A DNA stretch of 64,000 nt from the NCBI GenBank assembly GCA_037952775.1, contig JBANAY010000003.1:14446001-14510000 (forward strand), given 5' to 3'. The translations under genes and the position numbers were made by a program. The notes under the pieces are model-generated. The model was given only the letters and a program-made list of their open reading frames with translations. It was not told where the DNA came from and made no database searches. Positions 1-10,290 of the stretch are shown here, in pieces. Source of the DNA: Clonostachys chloroleuca (Eukaryota > Ascomycota > Sordariomycetes > Hypocreales > Bionectriaceae). Numbering within the stretch: the first letter of the stretch is position 1; every line of letters begins with the position of its first letter.

Positions 1-452
1 GTATGTTCCTTGTAGAAAGAATCAAAGTTTCCTTCACCAAGATAAAAATGTATTAATCCCAGTATATGTTTCAACGTTTACATTATTGTTATGAGCCTGT
101 CCGTATAGTTGTGCCAATGACTATAATGAAAGGATACTAGAAGATTGAAGAGTGGTGACTTAAAGACGTGCCTTTAGGAGGATGACAACAGCACCAAAGA
201 AGAAGCCAATTTGACATAAAGCAACACCTGCAGCTTGCATGCTGGCTATCCAGATTTCGGACTGTAGATGGCCCGGCACAAACCTCCAGTCGTAATGACC
301 TTAGAGTGAAAACCTACAACCTTCCACACAGCCGATATTATTAATGAAAGAGGCAGACCAGTATATCATTTAATTCTATGCTACTAGATCTTATTTTCTA
401 CGACAAGGTGTCTGCAACAATAAGATTGTTGCGCCTGTATAGAAGCAATACA
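1..452. other. Intergenic, no gene seen
   Basis: No convincing coding or RNA feature is visible. The sequence is the downstream flank of the methyltransferase gene that ends at 453. Confidence 0.5.
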
Positions 453-1370
453 TTATAGAGGCTTTCGACCACTCGCAATTACAATTTGTTCCTGGTGCAC
501 TAAAACTCCAGCTTCAGTCTCTGCCACTGCTTTTTCAAACAATTCTCTGAAAGCCTCTTCGGTCATTGCTGCTTCTGGCATATGATTCCGAGAAGGGAAC
601 AATGATGTCAGCTCTTCCCAGACAAGAAGATAGTTTTCCGTCCATGCCTTCAGATCTGATGCTCGCTTATCAACATATCGTACATCAACATCATCGAATC
701 CCCGGTGGGCGATAGGCACACCTAGTGATGCTAGGAACAAAAATTCATAGCCACTAGCTTTGCCGCCAGAATCTATGATGCGGATGATAGTATCACAGGC
801 TTCTTTGGAGATATTGGTGGAAGGCGAGCTGGCAACGAAGTTATCGGCTCGAGATTCCTCCCACAGGAACCATCCGCCCGGTTTAAGCAAGTCGAATATG
901 GTATCCAGCAAGGGCCCTACATCCCCATGGCGGATAATACTGACAAACGCACGAACGTGAACAATGTCGAAGGCACTTCGCAGTTCTGCAGGTAATGGGC
1001 GAGAAAGCACATCGAGATTGCTCAATGTGACCGTATCAGGTAGGCAGGTTGGACCTGGAAAGTTTTTGGGATTGATATCGAAACCCTGTAACTGAAAGCC
1101 TTGTTTCCGACTGGATTCAGATCGAGACAACGCGTGGTGCAGATCCAGTAGCCAGGCCCCGTTTCCGCAGCCGAGATCAGCCACTCTGATTTCAGAGTCG
1201 GTGGGAAGTGATTCACTAATACGAGGCTCTAACAAAGAGGCCCCAAGGGTGTTTTGAAAGAGCAGGTGCTGGAGATGAAGCCGTGCCGACGTGTGGAAGT
1301 TACGGGCCTCAGACCCCCAATGGGACGACGCAGTATAGGTTGGGAGATTATTAGTGGGAGCCATGGCCAA
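453..1370 (-). CDS. SAM-dependent methyltransferase (LaeA/TdiE-like)
   Basis: Single-exon gene of 305 aa. Class I methyltransferase motif I, VADLGCGNG, lies at about residues 63-71, followed by an acidic strand end (GFDIN) and motifs II/III around FDIVHVRAFVS and LLKPGGWFLWEE. This order is typical of the fungal methyltransferases often found beside secondary-metabolite genes, which transfer a methyl group from SAM to small molecules, or of LaeA-like proteins. No partner biosynthetic gene is visible next to it, so the substrate is unknown. The start codon lies in a good context (gccATGg on the minus strand). Length matches the family and no lesion is seen. Confidence 0.8.
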   Translation of the reverse strand: MAMAPTNNLPTYTASSHWGSEARNFHTSARLHLQHLLFQNTLGASLLEPRISESLPTDSEIRVADLGCGNGAWLLDLHHALSRSESSRKQGFQLQGFDINPKNFPGPTCLPDTVTLSNLDVLSRPLPAELRSAFDIVHVRAFVSIIRHGDVGPLLDTIFDLLKPGGWFLWEESRADNFVASSPSTNISKEACDTIIRIIDSGGKASGYEFLFLASLGVPIAHRGFDDVDVRYVDKRASDLKAWTENYLLVWEELTSLFPSRNHMPEAAMTEEAFRELFEKAVAETEAGVLVHQEQIVIASGRKPL

Positions 1371-2491
1371 TAGTGAGAAGCGGTGTGTAGGTAAAGATAG
1401 AATATCAAATGATTAGTGATGGAGCAAAAGAACCTTTGTTACTACAATTTATAGCCAAAGGCAGAGCATCTACATATAATTTTAGAGCCGCCAAGTGCAT
1501 TGCCAAGCAAAATGCGAGGATCGCTTTATTCTAGGCCTTTATCGTGATATGATTGGTTATAAGACGCGAGCTACCTAAGTGCTCAAATTGACACATGCAA
1601 AGCGCTTGCTTATAAGAACAAAGGATTGAAGCTGCATATTTTAACAGACTGCTGGCGAGACGTGTAGAATGCTAGGCTATAATGCTAAGCAAACAGATTG
1701 CCGATACCACATCCCTCTGCTAACGAGATATGTATTGAAGTCGTAAGCAACGGAGTAACACTCAATACTATGTTGGCGGTAGGCAGCCGTCACAAATATG
1801 ATCGTTCGATCGAGGAATCCAATGAGGGTGGGCTTTGGGTACTAAGACAGCTACAACCACATTGGTGAGATGTGGCAGATTATTGGGTCTTTTCCTAACT
1901 GTCGACTTATGAGCTTTAGATCATGGCTTAGTCCTTGAACTATACGCGCTCATTAAAATCTCATGCATGGCGATCCTCGCTATATTGGCTACTTTATACG
2001 AGGAGGCACAGCCCACACACCGGCTCTCGCTCGCGCCAGTCCAGATTGCTTCGGCTAACTAAATGCCGGGGTATCCATGTGGTGCTGCTCCACAGGCCTG
2101 TCAACACAACTCCAATCGCAGCTGTAGGATTTGTAGGTCGGGTGAGATGTGCGACTCAAGACTCAAGAGGTATTAGCGTGCTAGGTGGACCTCACTATTA
2201 CAACAGAAATTCACCTTACCTTGCTTCCCATAGCTGTAGCGCTAAGCAAAGACTGCTTTGGGCGTGTAGTCTGGGCTCCATTGTAATTGGGGAACCATAG
2301 TTTAGAACTCCGAGCCAATGATAGGTAAATAACTGTGCAAAAATGTGATCTGTGCTTTTAGTCCCAACAAACCCTTACTTGGGGGTTGCACTCCTTCAGG
2401 TCAGTAGATATAGTATGTAGGCATACGTGAAAATTAATGCGATTAACCACCTCGTTGTACATGCTAGTTATGATACACAAAAAAAAAAAGG
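1371..2491. other. Intergenic, no gene seen
   Basis: The stretch has one open frame of 121 codons (1935-2300, plus) with no recognisable domain and poor composition, which I take to be chance. It ends in a poly-A run at about 2479-2490 just before the inverted repeat. Confidence 0.4.
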
Positions 2492-2856
2492 CGCAATTTG
2501 ATTGATTGCTAGCAGAGGCTGTTGAATCTCAGTTTATGAGTGAGTATCGTCAATTGTAGGCAACGGGAATTGGCGATGCTCTTGTTCCGCCTGCATACCT
2601 GTGTCCTCAACCTTCTACATCTGTCACTAAGTTATCTCAGCCAGGCGACGTGATACTGGAAGGCTATTCAAAATAATCCTTGTCGTCTGAAAAAGGCTAG
2701 AAGATCCGCGTCACCAAATTACCGTTGGGCAAAATGCGTCCTTTGGCGGCCTCCACGCACAGTCTCCACTCAAGGGCCCAGCCACTTTGAGGGAATTCCG
2801 TCCATATCTTGAAGTCAATTTTGCTTCTGTCATTCCCGGCTTGGAATCCTCCTTTT
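2492..2856 (-). repeat. Dispersed repeat, left copy (inverted partner at 56731-57100)
   Basis: Compared by eye, this roughly 365-bp segment aligns with the reverse complement of 56731-57100. Conserved islands include CAATTGTAGGCAA, CCAGGCGAC, CCTTGTCGTCTGA, CACCAAATTACCGTTG and CGGAATTCCGTCCAT. Read on the minus strand both copies can be translated to a similar protein tail that ends NGNLV-x-x-IF-stop, so the repeat may be the 3' end of a duplicated gene plus its downstream DNA. The homology stops near CTCCTTT, exactly where the other copy meets telomeric repeats. The protein family is not recognised. Confidence 0.7.
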
Positions 2857-3026
2857 CCTCATACTCACCAACCAGACCAGATTCGTACAGTTGCACAAGC
2901 CGTCTCACATAAGCACCATGAACTCCTATGCGTGTGGATTGTGTAGCAGGTCCTTTTCCCAAGGTTTGTACATGAGCGCCGGCAGTTGGCAATGTCGAAA
3001 TTACAACACAGTTAGGCTAATGACAA

Positions 3027-4666
3027 ATGGAATCCACGGCAGGGCCAGCTCGAGATCGCCACCAACTGAGGTGCCGTTCGCGTCCCCGGAGCAGAAAGAG
3101 AGCATGCGCTGCATGTTCTCGCGCCAAGAGTCGGTGCGACTACAGCCTCCCAGCCTGCCATAGGTGCTCCACACTATCTGTGCAATGTATCTACCCGGTG
3201 CAGGCCCAAGTCATTCAGATTTCAGATCATCGTCCACATCAGCCGACTGAACTCTCTGTTGAGACATCGCCTAATGCCGAGAGAGGGGTTTCACACCCCA
3301 CGTCTTTGGTAACTCTGGCAGATTTTGTGGGCTCTACAGATCACAATCTTTACGAATCTAGCACCGGGGCTGTGCCTTGGTGGGACTACCAGAACAAAAA
3401 TGCAGCACACCTACCTACGGCGTCAGTACAGCCTACGCCTCAGTCACAAGATCATATCACAGACCGCACTGAAGTTGCTCTAGTGTCAACAGAGCCTTTC
3501 CCTCTAACCAATCAGGGCATCTTTCGAACGCACCCTCCGATTGAGACTACGTCGACAGCTTTTGTCAATTTATCCCGGTTGCTGGCTGTGCAATGGACGA
3601 CTGCAGGACAAGGGCTTGACTTAATTGAAAGCCAACTCAAACAATATCCCAAATTCCTGATCAATGGAGTGACAAAGCTACCCTTCATCCACTGGCGACA
3701 CAGTAGCCCACCCCAGAGAAGCGAAACACTCGCTACAGCCATAGCCATGGCCTCGCTTTGTGCCTCTCCAGAGCCCCACTCAACATCCCTTCTTCTCAAA
3801 TCGATCAGCATGGAAGTTCAACACATATATAAAAAGGTTAAACGACCAGTTTGTGTAGCTCTTCAGTTAGGTCGTATTATATACTGAGCTAATGTTACCC
3901 GCCACTCTAGGCCCCCAAGTATCCCCCTGCTGAAAGTCTTGCAGCTTTTCAGGCAACCCTTCTCTACAGTATCATGCGGACAATTTGCGCGAGCGCTTCT
4001 TCTGTGGCAATGATAGATGAGAAAGCTGTCCGCATCTTTCAGGTATGGCTGAGATATTATAACCCTTGCAAAAGTTCTACTTGTAAAGACCTTGAATACA
4101 CAAAGAGTAAACAATGATTAGGTCCGAGACAGCAGTTGTGGTTGACAATTCAAAGCATGCTTTAGCCAAGAATATCCATTGCATAGATCCCATGGCGATC
4201 GTACAGTGTAACGAATGGGGGAAATGGATTATAGATGAGAGCGTCCGTCGGTTCGTTAAACCTTATACTGCTCTCCTCTACGAACCACAGATCAAGGGCT
4301 AACATGAGTGATATGATTGCTTAAAGGACATTCGTGATTTTGGAGGCTCTTGATATGCTCTGCCGAGCACGCAACAAACTGCCACCCGTCTTCTGCGCAT
4401 ATTTCGGTGACTCGATTCTGCCTTGCCCCGAAAATGTTTGGCAAGCAAGTACTGCAGAGCAATGGACCTCGCAGTATGGAACATGGGAAGTGTACTGTGG
4501 CGAGGTGTTGAGAATGAAACATATACTCCAGTGGATCAAGGGAGAAATTTCAGGCAAAGAACAGCAGCTAGTGACTTGGTTTCAAACAGTTGGTGATTTA
4601 GGAGTCATCATTTTCATCTGTGCCAGAACATACATAGCGACGGCCGGCTCAGAAGATCCAACATAG
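3027..4666 (+). CDS. Zn(II)2Cys6 transcription factor, 4 exons
   Basis: Proposed exons are 3027-3836, 3911-4042, 4156-4250 and 4327-4666, giving about 458 aa in one frame. The N-terminal binuclear zinc cluster has the spacing C-AAC-SRAKSRC-...-C-HRC-...-C (residues about 28-54). Exon 2 carries a YPPAE...QATLLYSIM segment, and exons 3-4 join as ESVRR-TFVILEALDMLCRAR, a layout common in fungal regulators of secondary metabolism. The second and third intron ends were chosen because they restore this motif; the 3' splice site before 4156 is the least certain. The protein would bind DNA in the nucleus. Target genes are unknown; the nearest genes are the methyltransferase and a Tc1 transposon. Confidence 0.7.
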
Positions 4667-4776
4667 GATTGTTTCAAACTTACGCAGCCTGTATCATTGT
4701 AAGGGTGTCAAAAAAAGTAACGGATTTATCACTCCACCATCTGCGTGACCCATTGGCATAGTGATCTAAAGTAGTA

Positions 4777-6168
4777 CAGTGGGGTCTCAAAAGTCTAAGA
4801 CACCCTTCGCGTATTTTCGCGTCAACACCAACACAACGATAATTATCCAATATCTTCTATTTACGATAACTTTTCACAATGTCGTCCAATTCACATAATT
4901 TTGGTACTATTACATCCGCAAATCGTAAAAAACCACGAATTGAGTTCCGAGCTTCGTGCGGCCATTTGCGCAGCTTTTTCCGAGGGTCAAAGCAAGAGCG
5001 CGATTGCCCGCAAGTTTAACGTGTCGCGGATCGCTGTCTTCCATACGATTGAACGGTTCAACCAAACCGAGAGCTTAGAGTCTTTACCTCGCTCTGGACG
5101 GCCTAAGAGTCTCATATCAAGGGATACTGGTGTGATAATACGATCTGTCCGTCTTGACTTCCGTACGCCGCGGAAATCGCTAGTTACGGCCCAGGGTCTC
5201 CAGGTCTCGCTTTCGACAGCTCGCCGCGCTCTTGATGATGAGAAGTTACGTAAATGGAGAGCTAAAAAGAAGATTTCTATATTATAGGAGAAATCGCTGC
5301 GACCCGGTTACAGTTTGCACAAGATTGGAGAGGAAGAAATGATGAATTGCTAACTGTACGTGGCCTCAAAGATCGTCTCTAAGTCAGCTGCTAATCCGGC
5401 CCCGTAGATCATCTTTTCAGACGAGTGTTCAGTCCAGAATTCAAGCTCAAATCCAGATGTCTGGGTCTGGCGATATTCTCATGAAGCTTATGACCCGAAA
5501 TTCGTCAATTTAGAAGATCATGGAAAGCCAACTATCCGTATTATGGTCTGGGCAGCAATCTGGGATTCCGGCCGTACGGACCTTGTTATCATGACCCGCG
5601 ATGAGCTTGCAAAGAAGAAGTTATTTACCTCGAGAAGTTATATTAAAGCTCTTGAGGAAGGTCTTCTTCCTCATTACAATGGAACCCGTCATTTTCAAGA
5701 GGATAATGCCTCAATTCACCAGTCAGCAGCAACAACAGATTGGCTCTTAAGCCACGCCACAAGCGTTATTGACTGGCCTCCTCATAGCCCCGATTTGGAC
5801 CCAATAGAGCATGTATCGGCTATGTTGAAAAGAAGGCTTTATAAATTATTTCCTCATCTCTATAATCTACATGCAAATCAGCTGGATATCGCAGAATTCA
5901 AAGAATGCCTTCAAAAAGCGTGGCGGTCGCTTGATCAAGCCAAAATTCGGAGCCTGATTGCTTCAATGCCTCGTCGTGTTGAAGCCTGCCGGGTTGCAAA
6001 GGGCTCGTACACAAGGCTTTAAAATGCAGACATCTAGCTCTCAGTAGATACCTATTTTTCCTAGCAACTCCCTTATTATTTTATGTATTTCGCAGCTTCA
6101 ATTGTCATGTTGAACCCACGGGCTGACCTAAAAACCCGAGGGTATCTCAGACTTTTGAGACCCCACTG
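4777..6168 (+). mobile_element. Tc1/mariner-type DNA transposon, 1392 bp
   Basis: The terminal inverted repeats match: the left end begins CAGTGGGGTCTCAAAAGTCT and the right end is its reverse complement (one mismatch is visible further in). Both ends are flanked by TA (4775-4776 and 6169-6170), the standard target duplication of the superfamily. The interior encodes one transposase on the plus strand. The ends look intact, so the element could be recognised in trans even though its own transposase is damaged. Confidence 0.92.
4879..6022 (+). pseudogene. Tc1-type DD34E transposase, frameshifted
   Basis: The N-terminal helix-turn-helix region reads AAFSEGQSKSAIARKF, followed by RSGRPK, typical of Tc1 DNA-binding domains. 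The catalytic aspartates are visible in IFSDECS and in QEDNASIH, and exactly 34 residues later the glutamate in DPIEHV, so this is a DD34E enzyme. The likely ATG at 4879 is out of frame with the helix-turn-helix region, with a run of A at about 4927-4932 as the probable slip point. A second shift with a TAG occurs near 5285. A probable 5' splice site at about 5357 (GTACGT) and 3' site before ATCATCTTTTCAG remove the next stops. As read, no full protein is made. Confidence 0.85.
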
Positions 6169-6497
6169 TACGTAACATACCTCATTCCCTCTCCAAAACT
6201 CCCAAGGCTGCTCTTGTTTGCTAGCCAGTCTGGAGTGATATTAGGCCCATAGCTCCATTTTCGAGTTACGCGCTAGAAACGTCGTGACCGAAATTATTAT
6301 CCCATTGAGCTTACACAATCTAAAACCCACCCCATAATAAATGATCGATGAATGCTTTTCATTGGACGATGTGAAGCATGTGACAACGCTCGTCCATCGC
6401 TACACCTAACTTAGCGCTGGAGAATACAAAACAAGCCAGAATTTGACACCTCCTTCACGAAGCAATGGGACTTGAGGTCTCGAAAATCACTAACTAG

Positions 6498-7979
6498 ATG
6501 GAGAAGCTCCTTAACGAGTTGGTCTGTATGATCGGCGAACATCTAAGACGTGGTGATCTCTACAGCTTTAGTCGCGCAAGCCGAACATGTTGGGAGTTGC
6601 TGGAGCCGCTTTTATACCGCTTACATGCCTTACGCGGAAATCGGTGGACGGGTCTGCCATCGTTAAAGGCCGTGGAATTTGCCGATCAAAACAAGCCAGG
6701 GACTCAGGCGACTTCTCTCACCATTCTAGATAAGGTGTCGCGATTTTGCCGCCTGGATCCTGTTGTCCTCAACCAATGCCGCCCAACCACTCGCGCTTCC
6801 AGTTGGTTCGACTCTGGTAGAGTGGGCCGGTGGGCTTTTCCACACAGGATATGGATGCAACTCGTGCACTGTCCCTCTCTGTCACCTCTCCATGTCGCCG
6901 CGTTGAAAGATCTGGTCGATATTGTAGCATGGCTGCTAGACCAAGGGGCTAGCGTTGACGCGCCCATACCCGGATCGAAAACTACGGCACTTAGCCTGGC
7001 GGTCTTAGGAAATCACGTACCAACTGCGCTTCTACTGCTCGCCAACCATGCCGATCCAGACCTGCGAGAACACGACTCCCAAGATCTACCCACCGTCCTC
7101 CATCTAGTGTGCACGCTCGGGCTAGCCGAACTAGCGGATCGGCTTTTGACTGGACGGTACGTAGAGGTTGACCCCACAGAACTGCTAGGCGTTTACCAGC
7201 TTAATTGCCCATCCGATGACTCTGGGTTCACCGCGGTGCTGCTTCGACGTGGCGCAGAAGTTTCAGAAGACTTATTCTGCGCTTTTCTGTCCGCATCGAA
7301 ATTCCAGTCAGCCTGGGAGCTACTCGCGTCGCCGATGTTCTCTGACCACCTGACGGTAGAAGGAGCAAGTCGTATGCTCTGGGCTGTATTATCTCTCAGA
7401 GGCCGAGAGCTCGCAAAGCACGCCGAGATGGCCGTGCAGATGCTACGACACCTCCTCGACCGCGGCGCCGACCCCGATCTGGGCAGATTACTATGGCGTC
7501 AATCGGGGGGTGTCAGCTATCCCGTCCTGCTGAAGCTACTACCCCCGCTCCTCGAGGCAGGGAAGGATGTTAAGCCGGCCCCCAGCACGCGGCGGCGCGC
7601 CCGACGGCAGCCACTAGCCAAGTACGGAGTCACCGACCTCCTCGGACACACAAGGCCTTACGACGAGAGCCAGGACGATGAGGGTGTGGCCGCCCAGCTT
7701 GGGATTATCCATCTACTGCTTCAGCACGGCGCTCCCATTGGCGGAGCCACTCGTGGAGACACTCTGGACTCGTATCCCCTTACACCCGACGAACAACTTC
7801 ACGGACGAGCTGGTTGGTCGTACAAGCTATGCCAGGTTCTTCGGGATCATTGCAACAACACGCCAGAGGACGAACGGGGGGAGGATATCGACGGTTTTTT
7901 GAGCCGCCTTTCAAAGGCGCAAGATAGGAAAAGAGGCATCGACGCAGCCGAAATGCGGGCGGCGATATATTCCGATTGA
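6498..7979 (+). CDS. F-box-like ankyrin-repeat protein
   Basis: Single open frame of 493 aa. Residues about 1-42 resemble a degenerate F-box (LNELVCMIGEHLRRGDLYSF followed by a leucine-rich helix), which in fungi recruits SCF ubiquitin ligase. Ankyrin repeats are visible at about 130-235 (PLHVAALKD, VAWLLDQGASVDAP, ALLLLANHADPDL) and again near 310-330 (LRHLLDRGADPDLG) and 410-425 (LLLQHGAPIGG). Repeat-scaffold proteins of this kind mediate protein-protein contacts; the target cannot be told. A solo LTR begins 17 bp after the stop codon, so the 3' UTR has probably been replaced by transposon sequence. Confidence 0.75.
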   Translation: MEKLLNELVCMIGEHLRRGDLYSFSRASRTCWELLEPLLYRLHALRGNRWTGLPSLKAVEFADQNKPGTQATSLTILDKVSRFCRLDPVVLNQCRPTTRASSWFDSGRVGRWAFPHRIWMQLVHCPSLSPLHVAALKDLVDIVAWLLDQGASVDAPIPGSKTTALSLAVLGNHVPTALLLLANHADPDLREHDSQDLPTVLHLVCTLGLAELADRLLTGRYVEVDPTELLGVYQLNCPSDDSGFTAVLLRRGAEVSEDLFCAFLSASKFQSAWELLASPMFSDHLTVEGASRMLWAVLSLRGRELAKHAEMAVQMLRHLLDRGADPDLGRLLWRQSGGVSYPVLLKLLPPLLEAGKDVKPAPSTRRRARRQPLAKYGVTDLLGHTRPYDESQDDEGVAAQLGIIHLLLQHGAPIGGATRGDTLDSYPLTPDEQLHGRAGWSYKLCQVLRDHCNNTPEDERGEDIDGFLSRLSKAQDRKRGIDAAEMRAAIYSD

Positions 7980-7995
7980 GCCACAAGGCAATAAC

Positions 7996-8761
7996 TTTTG
8001 AAAGGTCAAGGTCTCTAGTACCGGGTAGATCAACTATAGGGTAAGTTGAGTATCGGGTAGGTAAAGCCTACAGGGTAGGCTGAGAGATACTAGAGAGATC
8101 GTTCGAAAAGGCGTAATGGAAGGTGCGGGCTCTAAGAGAAAAAATAAAGCTCTATCAGCTACAGGGTAGCTAAGAAAGATAGACTGTAGGGCAGGTAAAA
8201 GAGTATATTGGTGACTTGTAGAATCTCTATCTAGCAGGGAGGAAGCCCTGTACTTATAGGTGTTTCCAGGCCGTAAAGGCCCTGAAGATAACACGTTATC
8301 TTCTGTAATACGGGCTCGTAACCGCTATAAGGTTCTCGTACAGAGGGATAAGAGACCGCTAATGCAGGGCTACAGCGGATACGAAGTCCGCTAATGCAGC
8401 TGCTATAGTGGTTACGAGGTTCACTAAACTAAGTGCTAAGGTTCTCGTACAGCGGACACGAGGTCCGCTAATGTAAGCGCTGCAGCGGATACGAAGTCCG
8501 CTAATGCAGCTGCTTCAGCGCAATACGGGATTGCTAGCACGGACGCCACAGCGGCCGTTACAGCGGTTGTGACCGCTAACGCAATTGCCCCAACGGGCAG
8601 CCACAGTGGGCTGGGCCAGTGGCTTCAGAGGGCTTCCAGCTTTGGAAAGCCCCAAGTTAGTTATTTCATTCCCCCTTACCCTATACCAATTATATATCAT
8701 TTGATCAACTGATATAGGGTAATCTTTATCTACCCTATAGTCTATAGGGTAAATCTCAACA
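7996..8761. mobile_element. Solo LTR (766 bp) with 5-bp target duplication ATAAC
   Basis: The segment is bounded by ATAAC at 7991-7995 and again at 8762-8766. Its ends are TTTTGA and TCAACA, which form the inverted pair TGTTGA/TCAACA apart from one base. No internal retroelement coding is present, so this is best explained by LTR-LTR recombination that left one LTR. The orientation is uncertain because the ends are symmetric. The interior is rich in short hairpins such as AGCGGA...TCCGCT. Confidence 0.75.
8372..8514. repeat. Direct repeats of a hairpin unit inside the solo LTR
   Basis: The unit CAGCGGATACGAAGTCCGCT, followed by AATGCAGCTGCT, occurs at about 8373-8404 and again at about 8483-8514. 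Each copy contains the inverted arms AGCGGA and TCCGCT and can fold into a short hairpin. Diverged copies (AGCGGACACGAGGTCCGCT and a TAGTGG...TTCACTA version) lie between them. Confidence 0.7.
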
Positions 8762-8766
8762 ATAAC

Positions 8767-8971
8767 CCCGCTTGTTAGGCAGCAAAACGCCAATGCAAAT
8801 GTCTCACCTTTCGTTCCTTAAGGCATCTCTCATTGACCAAGGCGAAGATGGTTGCTAACGCCCAAGTATAACGTACATGTATAGCGAGTGCGACAAAAAT
8901 CTCAACCTTTATAACAAGAACTCTAATCAAAACACAACAAACCATTTAATCAATTGAAACTAATCGCTATA
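8767..8971. other. Probable 3' flank of the pogo-type element, no gene
   Basis: This sequence lies between the solo LTR and the stop of the pogo transposase fragment. It is AT-rich and no terminal repeat of the pogo element could be recognised. Confidence 0.3.
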
Positions 8972-9339
8972 CTATTGCCCAGACAGCTCTATCCCTACCT
9001 GACATGTTCGTGCATTATGCCCAGGCTTACTGCATACACCACAGCGCCTTTGGACTGGCGCAGTCGATCTCGCTCAACCTCCTCGCTGTGATGATTCTAC
9101 CACTACCTGCTTATCCACATCCATCTGATCAATTGACGCTTGAGCTTCTCCCACAGTCATGGCTCCTCCATTAATTAGTCGTTTCCTTTTTACGCTCCGG
9201 CGTCGGCTTAGTATTTCATTTGCTGCTTGAAGTTCATGAACCCGATCCATTAGTAACGCATTCTTATGCCGCTCTTCATATAAACCCTTAGCTAATGATG
9301 TTAGAGCTGTAATAATTGCATCTGGAGAGCTGCTCTTAT
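8972..9339 (-). pseudogene. C-terminal fragment of a pogo/Fot1-type transposase
   Basis: The minus strand encodes the coiled-coil tail typical of fungal pogo/Fot1 transposases (VHELQAANEILSRRR, KRKRLINGGAMTVGEAQ) followed, after an in-frame TGA, by the terminal zinc-knuckle CGVCSKPGHNARTC. The TGA follows QRGG where a CGA arginine codon would be one transition away. The N-terminal helix-turn-helix region and the whole DDE core are missing because the fragment is cut at 9340 by the copia LTR. The missing part is not found on the other side of the copia element. Confidence 0.8.
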
Positions 9340-10269
9340 TGTTGAATTGAGAGACTATAGCCACTATAAGTTAGTGACCGTATCGCTATAAGTTAGCGGT
9401 TGCAACCACTAACTGTTAGCGATCGCAGCCACTAACTGTTAGCGATCGCAGCCACTAACTGTTAGCGATCGCAGCCACTAACTGTTAGCGATCGCAGCCA
9501 CTAACTGTTAGCGATCGCTATCCCCTGCAACAGCTAGCCAATAGCGATTGAGACCGCTATCCGATAGCGACTACGATCACTAGCCAATAGCGGTTGCAGC
9601 CACTGTGGGTCAGTGGCTACAGGCCGCTATGACCGCTACGGCTTAGCGGGCTCCAGTTCCCCTTTAGGGCTAGGAGCGTCAGCAGCGTTATTTATAGGTT
9701 ATTAGGCTATAATAGCCTAAATAAGGGTCTAGAAAATTCAGGAAAAATCTAAGTAACTTCTAGTAGCCTAACCTATACCCAAGCTACCCTATAACCAATC
9801 TACCCTAGACTAGACCTTAGATCTTAGATATCTCCTTCAGCTTTAAAGATAAGATATCTAATATCTATACTTAACTGATCAGCTTAACTAGCTCTTTCAG
9901 ATAAAAGTGGGTCTTAAAATATTATATATAACCGTCTTGTGGTTTGGTAGTTATGAGTTGATTTTTTAGATTTCCTATAGTAATGAATTTTGCGGAAAAT
10001 CAAAAGTGGCCCGGGAAGCTGCTATAGCGGGTTTTAGAGTAGTTTTTAGTCGGTAGACCTATGAGAGGAATTGGTATATTTTTCCGGTTCCTCTCACCAA
10101 AATAAGATTCTTTTGCGCTATAAAATGCACTATAAACCGACTTTCTAGTATGAAATTTGACTAAGTTATAGAGGAGTGTTCACTATAAGTTAGAAGCTAA
10201 ATTTTCCGCTGCTGCTAGTTATAGCGGTCTCAAGGCCTAATACACTTGTAGGCCACTGTAATTTCAACA
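9340..10269 (+). repeat. copia 5' LTR (930 bp)
   Basis: Begins TGTTGAATTGAGAGACTATA and ends CTGTAATTTCAACA. It is near-identical to 16206-17115, with scattered substitutions and a different number of internal 23-bp units. It contains many short AGCGGT/ACCGCT hairpins. Confidence 0.93.
9406..9520 (+). repeat. Five tandem 23-bp units in the copia 5' LTR
   Basis: The unit is CCACTAACTGTTAGCGATCG plus CAG, repeated five times (the last diverges at its end). Each unit holds the 8-bp palindrome GCGATCGC and the imperfect palindrome CTAACTGTTAG. The 3' LTR has about four diverged units at 16282-16352, so the count has changed since integration. There are no unique spacers. Confidence 0.9.
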
Positions 10270-10290
10270 GGTTATGAGCCCGGCTCACTA
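10270..10290 (+). promoter_or_regulatory. Primer-binding site, initiator-tRNA-Met anticodon arm type
   Basis: The sequence straight after the 5' LTR is GGTTATGAGCCCGGCTCAC. Its reverse complement contains GGGCTCATAACC, which matches the anticodon stem-loop of eukaryotic initiator tRNA-Met as I know it from yeast. Priming from an internal tRNA fragment is known in copia elements; its use here is inferred. Confidence 0.6.

Noticed and set aside
1935..2300. 121-codon frame
   Set aside because: No domain, low-quality composition, no supporting context.
8034..8294. 86-codon minus frame
   Set aside because: Lies within the solo LTR and is repeat-derived.
9406..9520. CRISPR-like array
   Set aside because: Units are directly tandem without unique spacers, lie inside a retrotransposon LTR, and the genome is eukaryotic.
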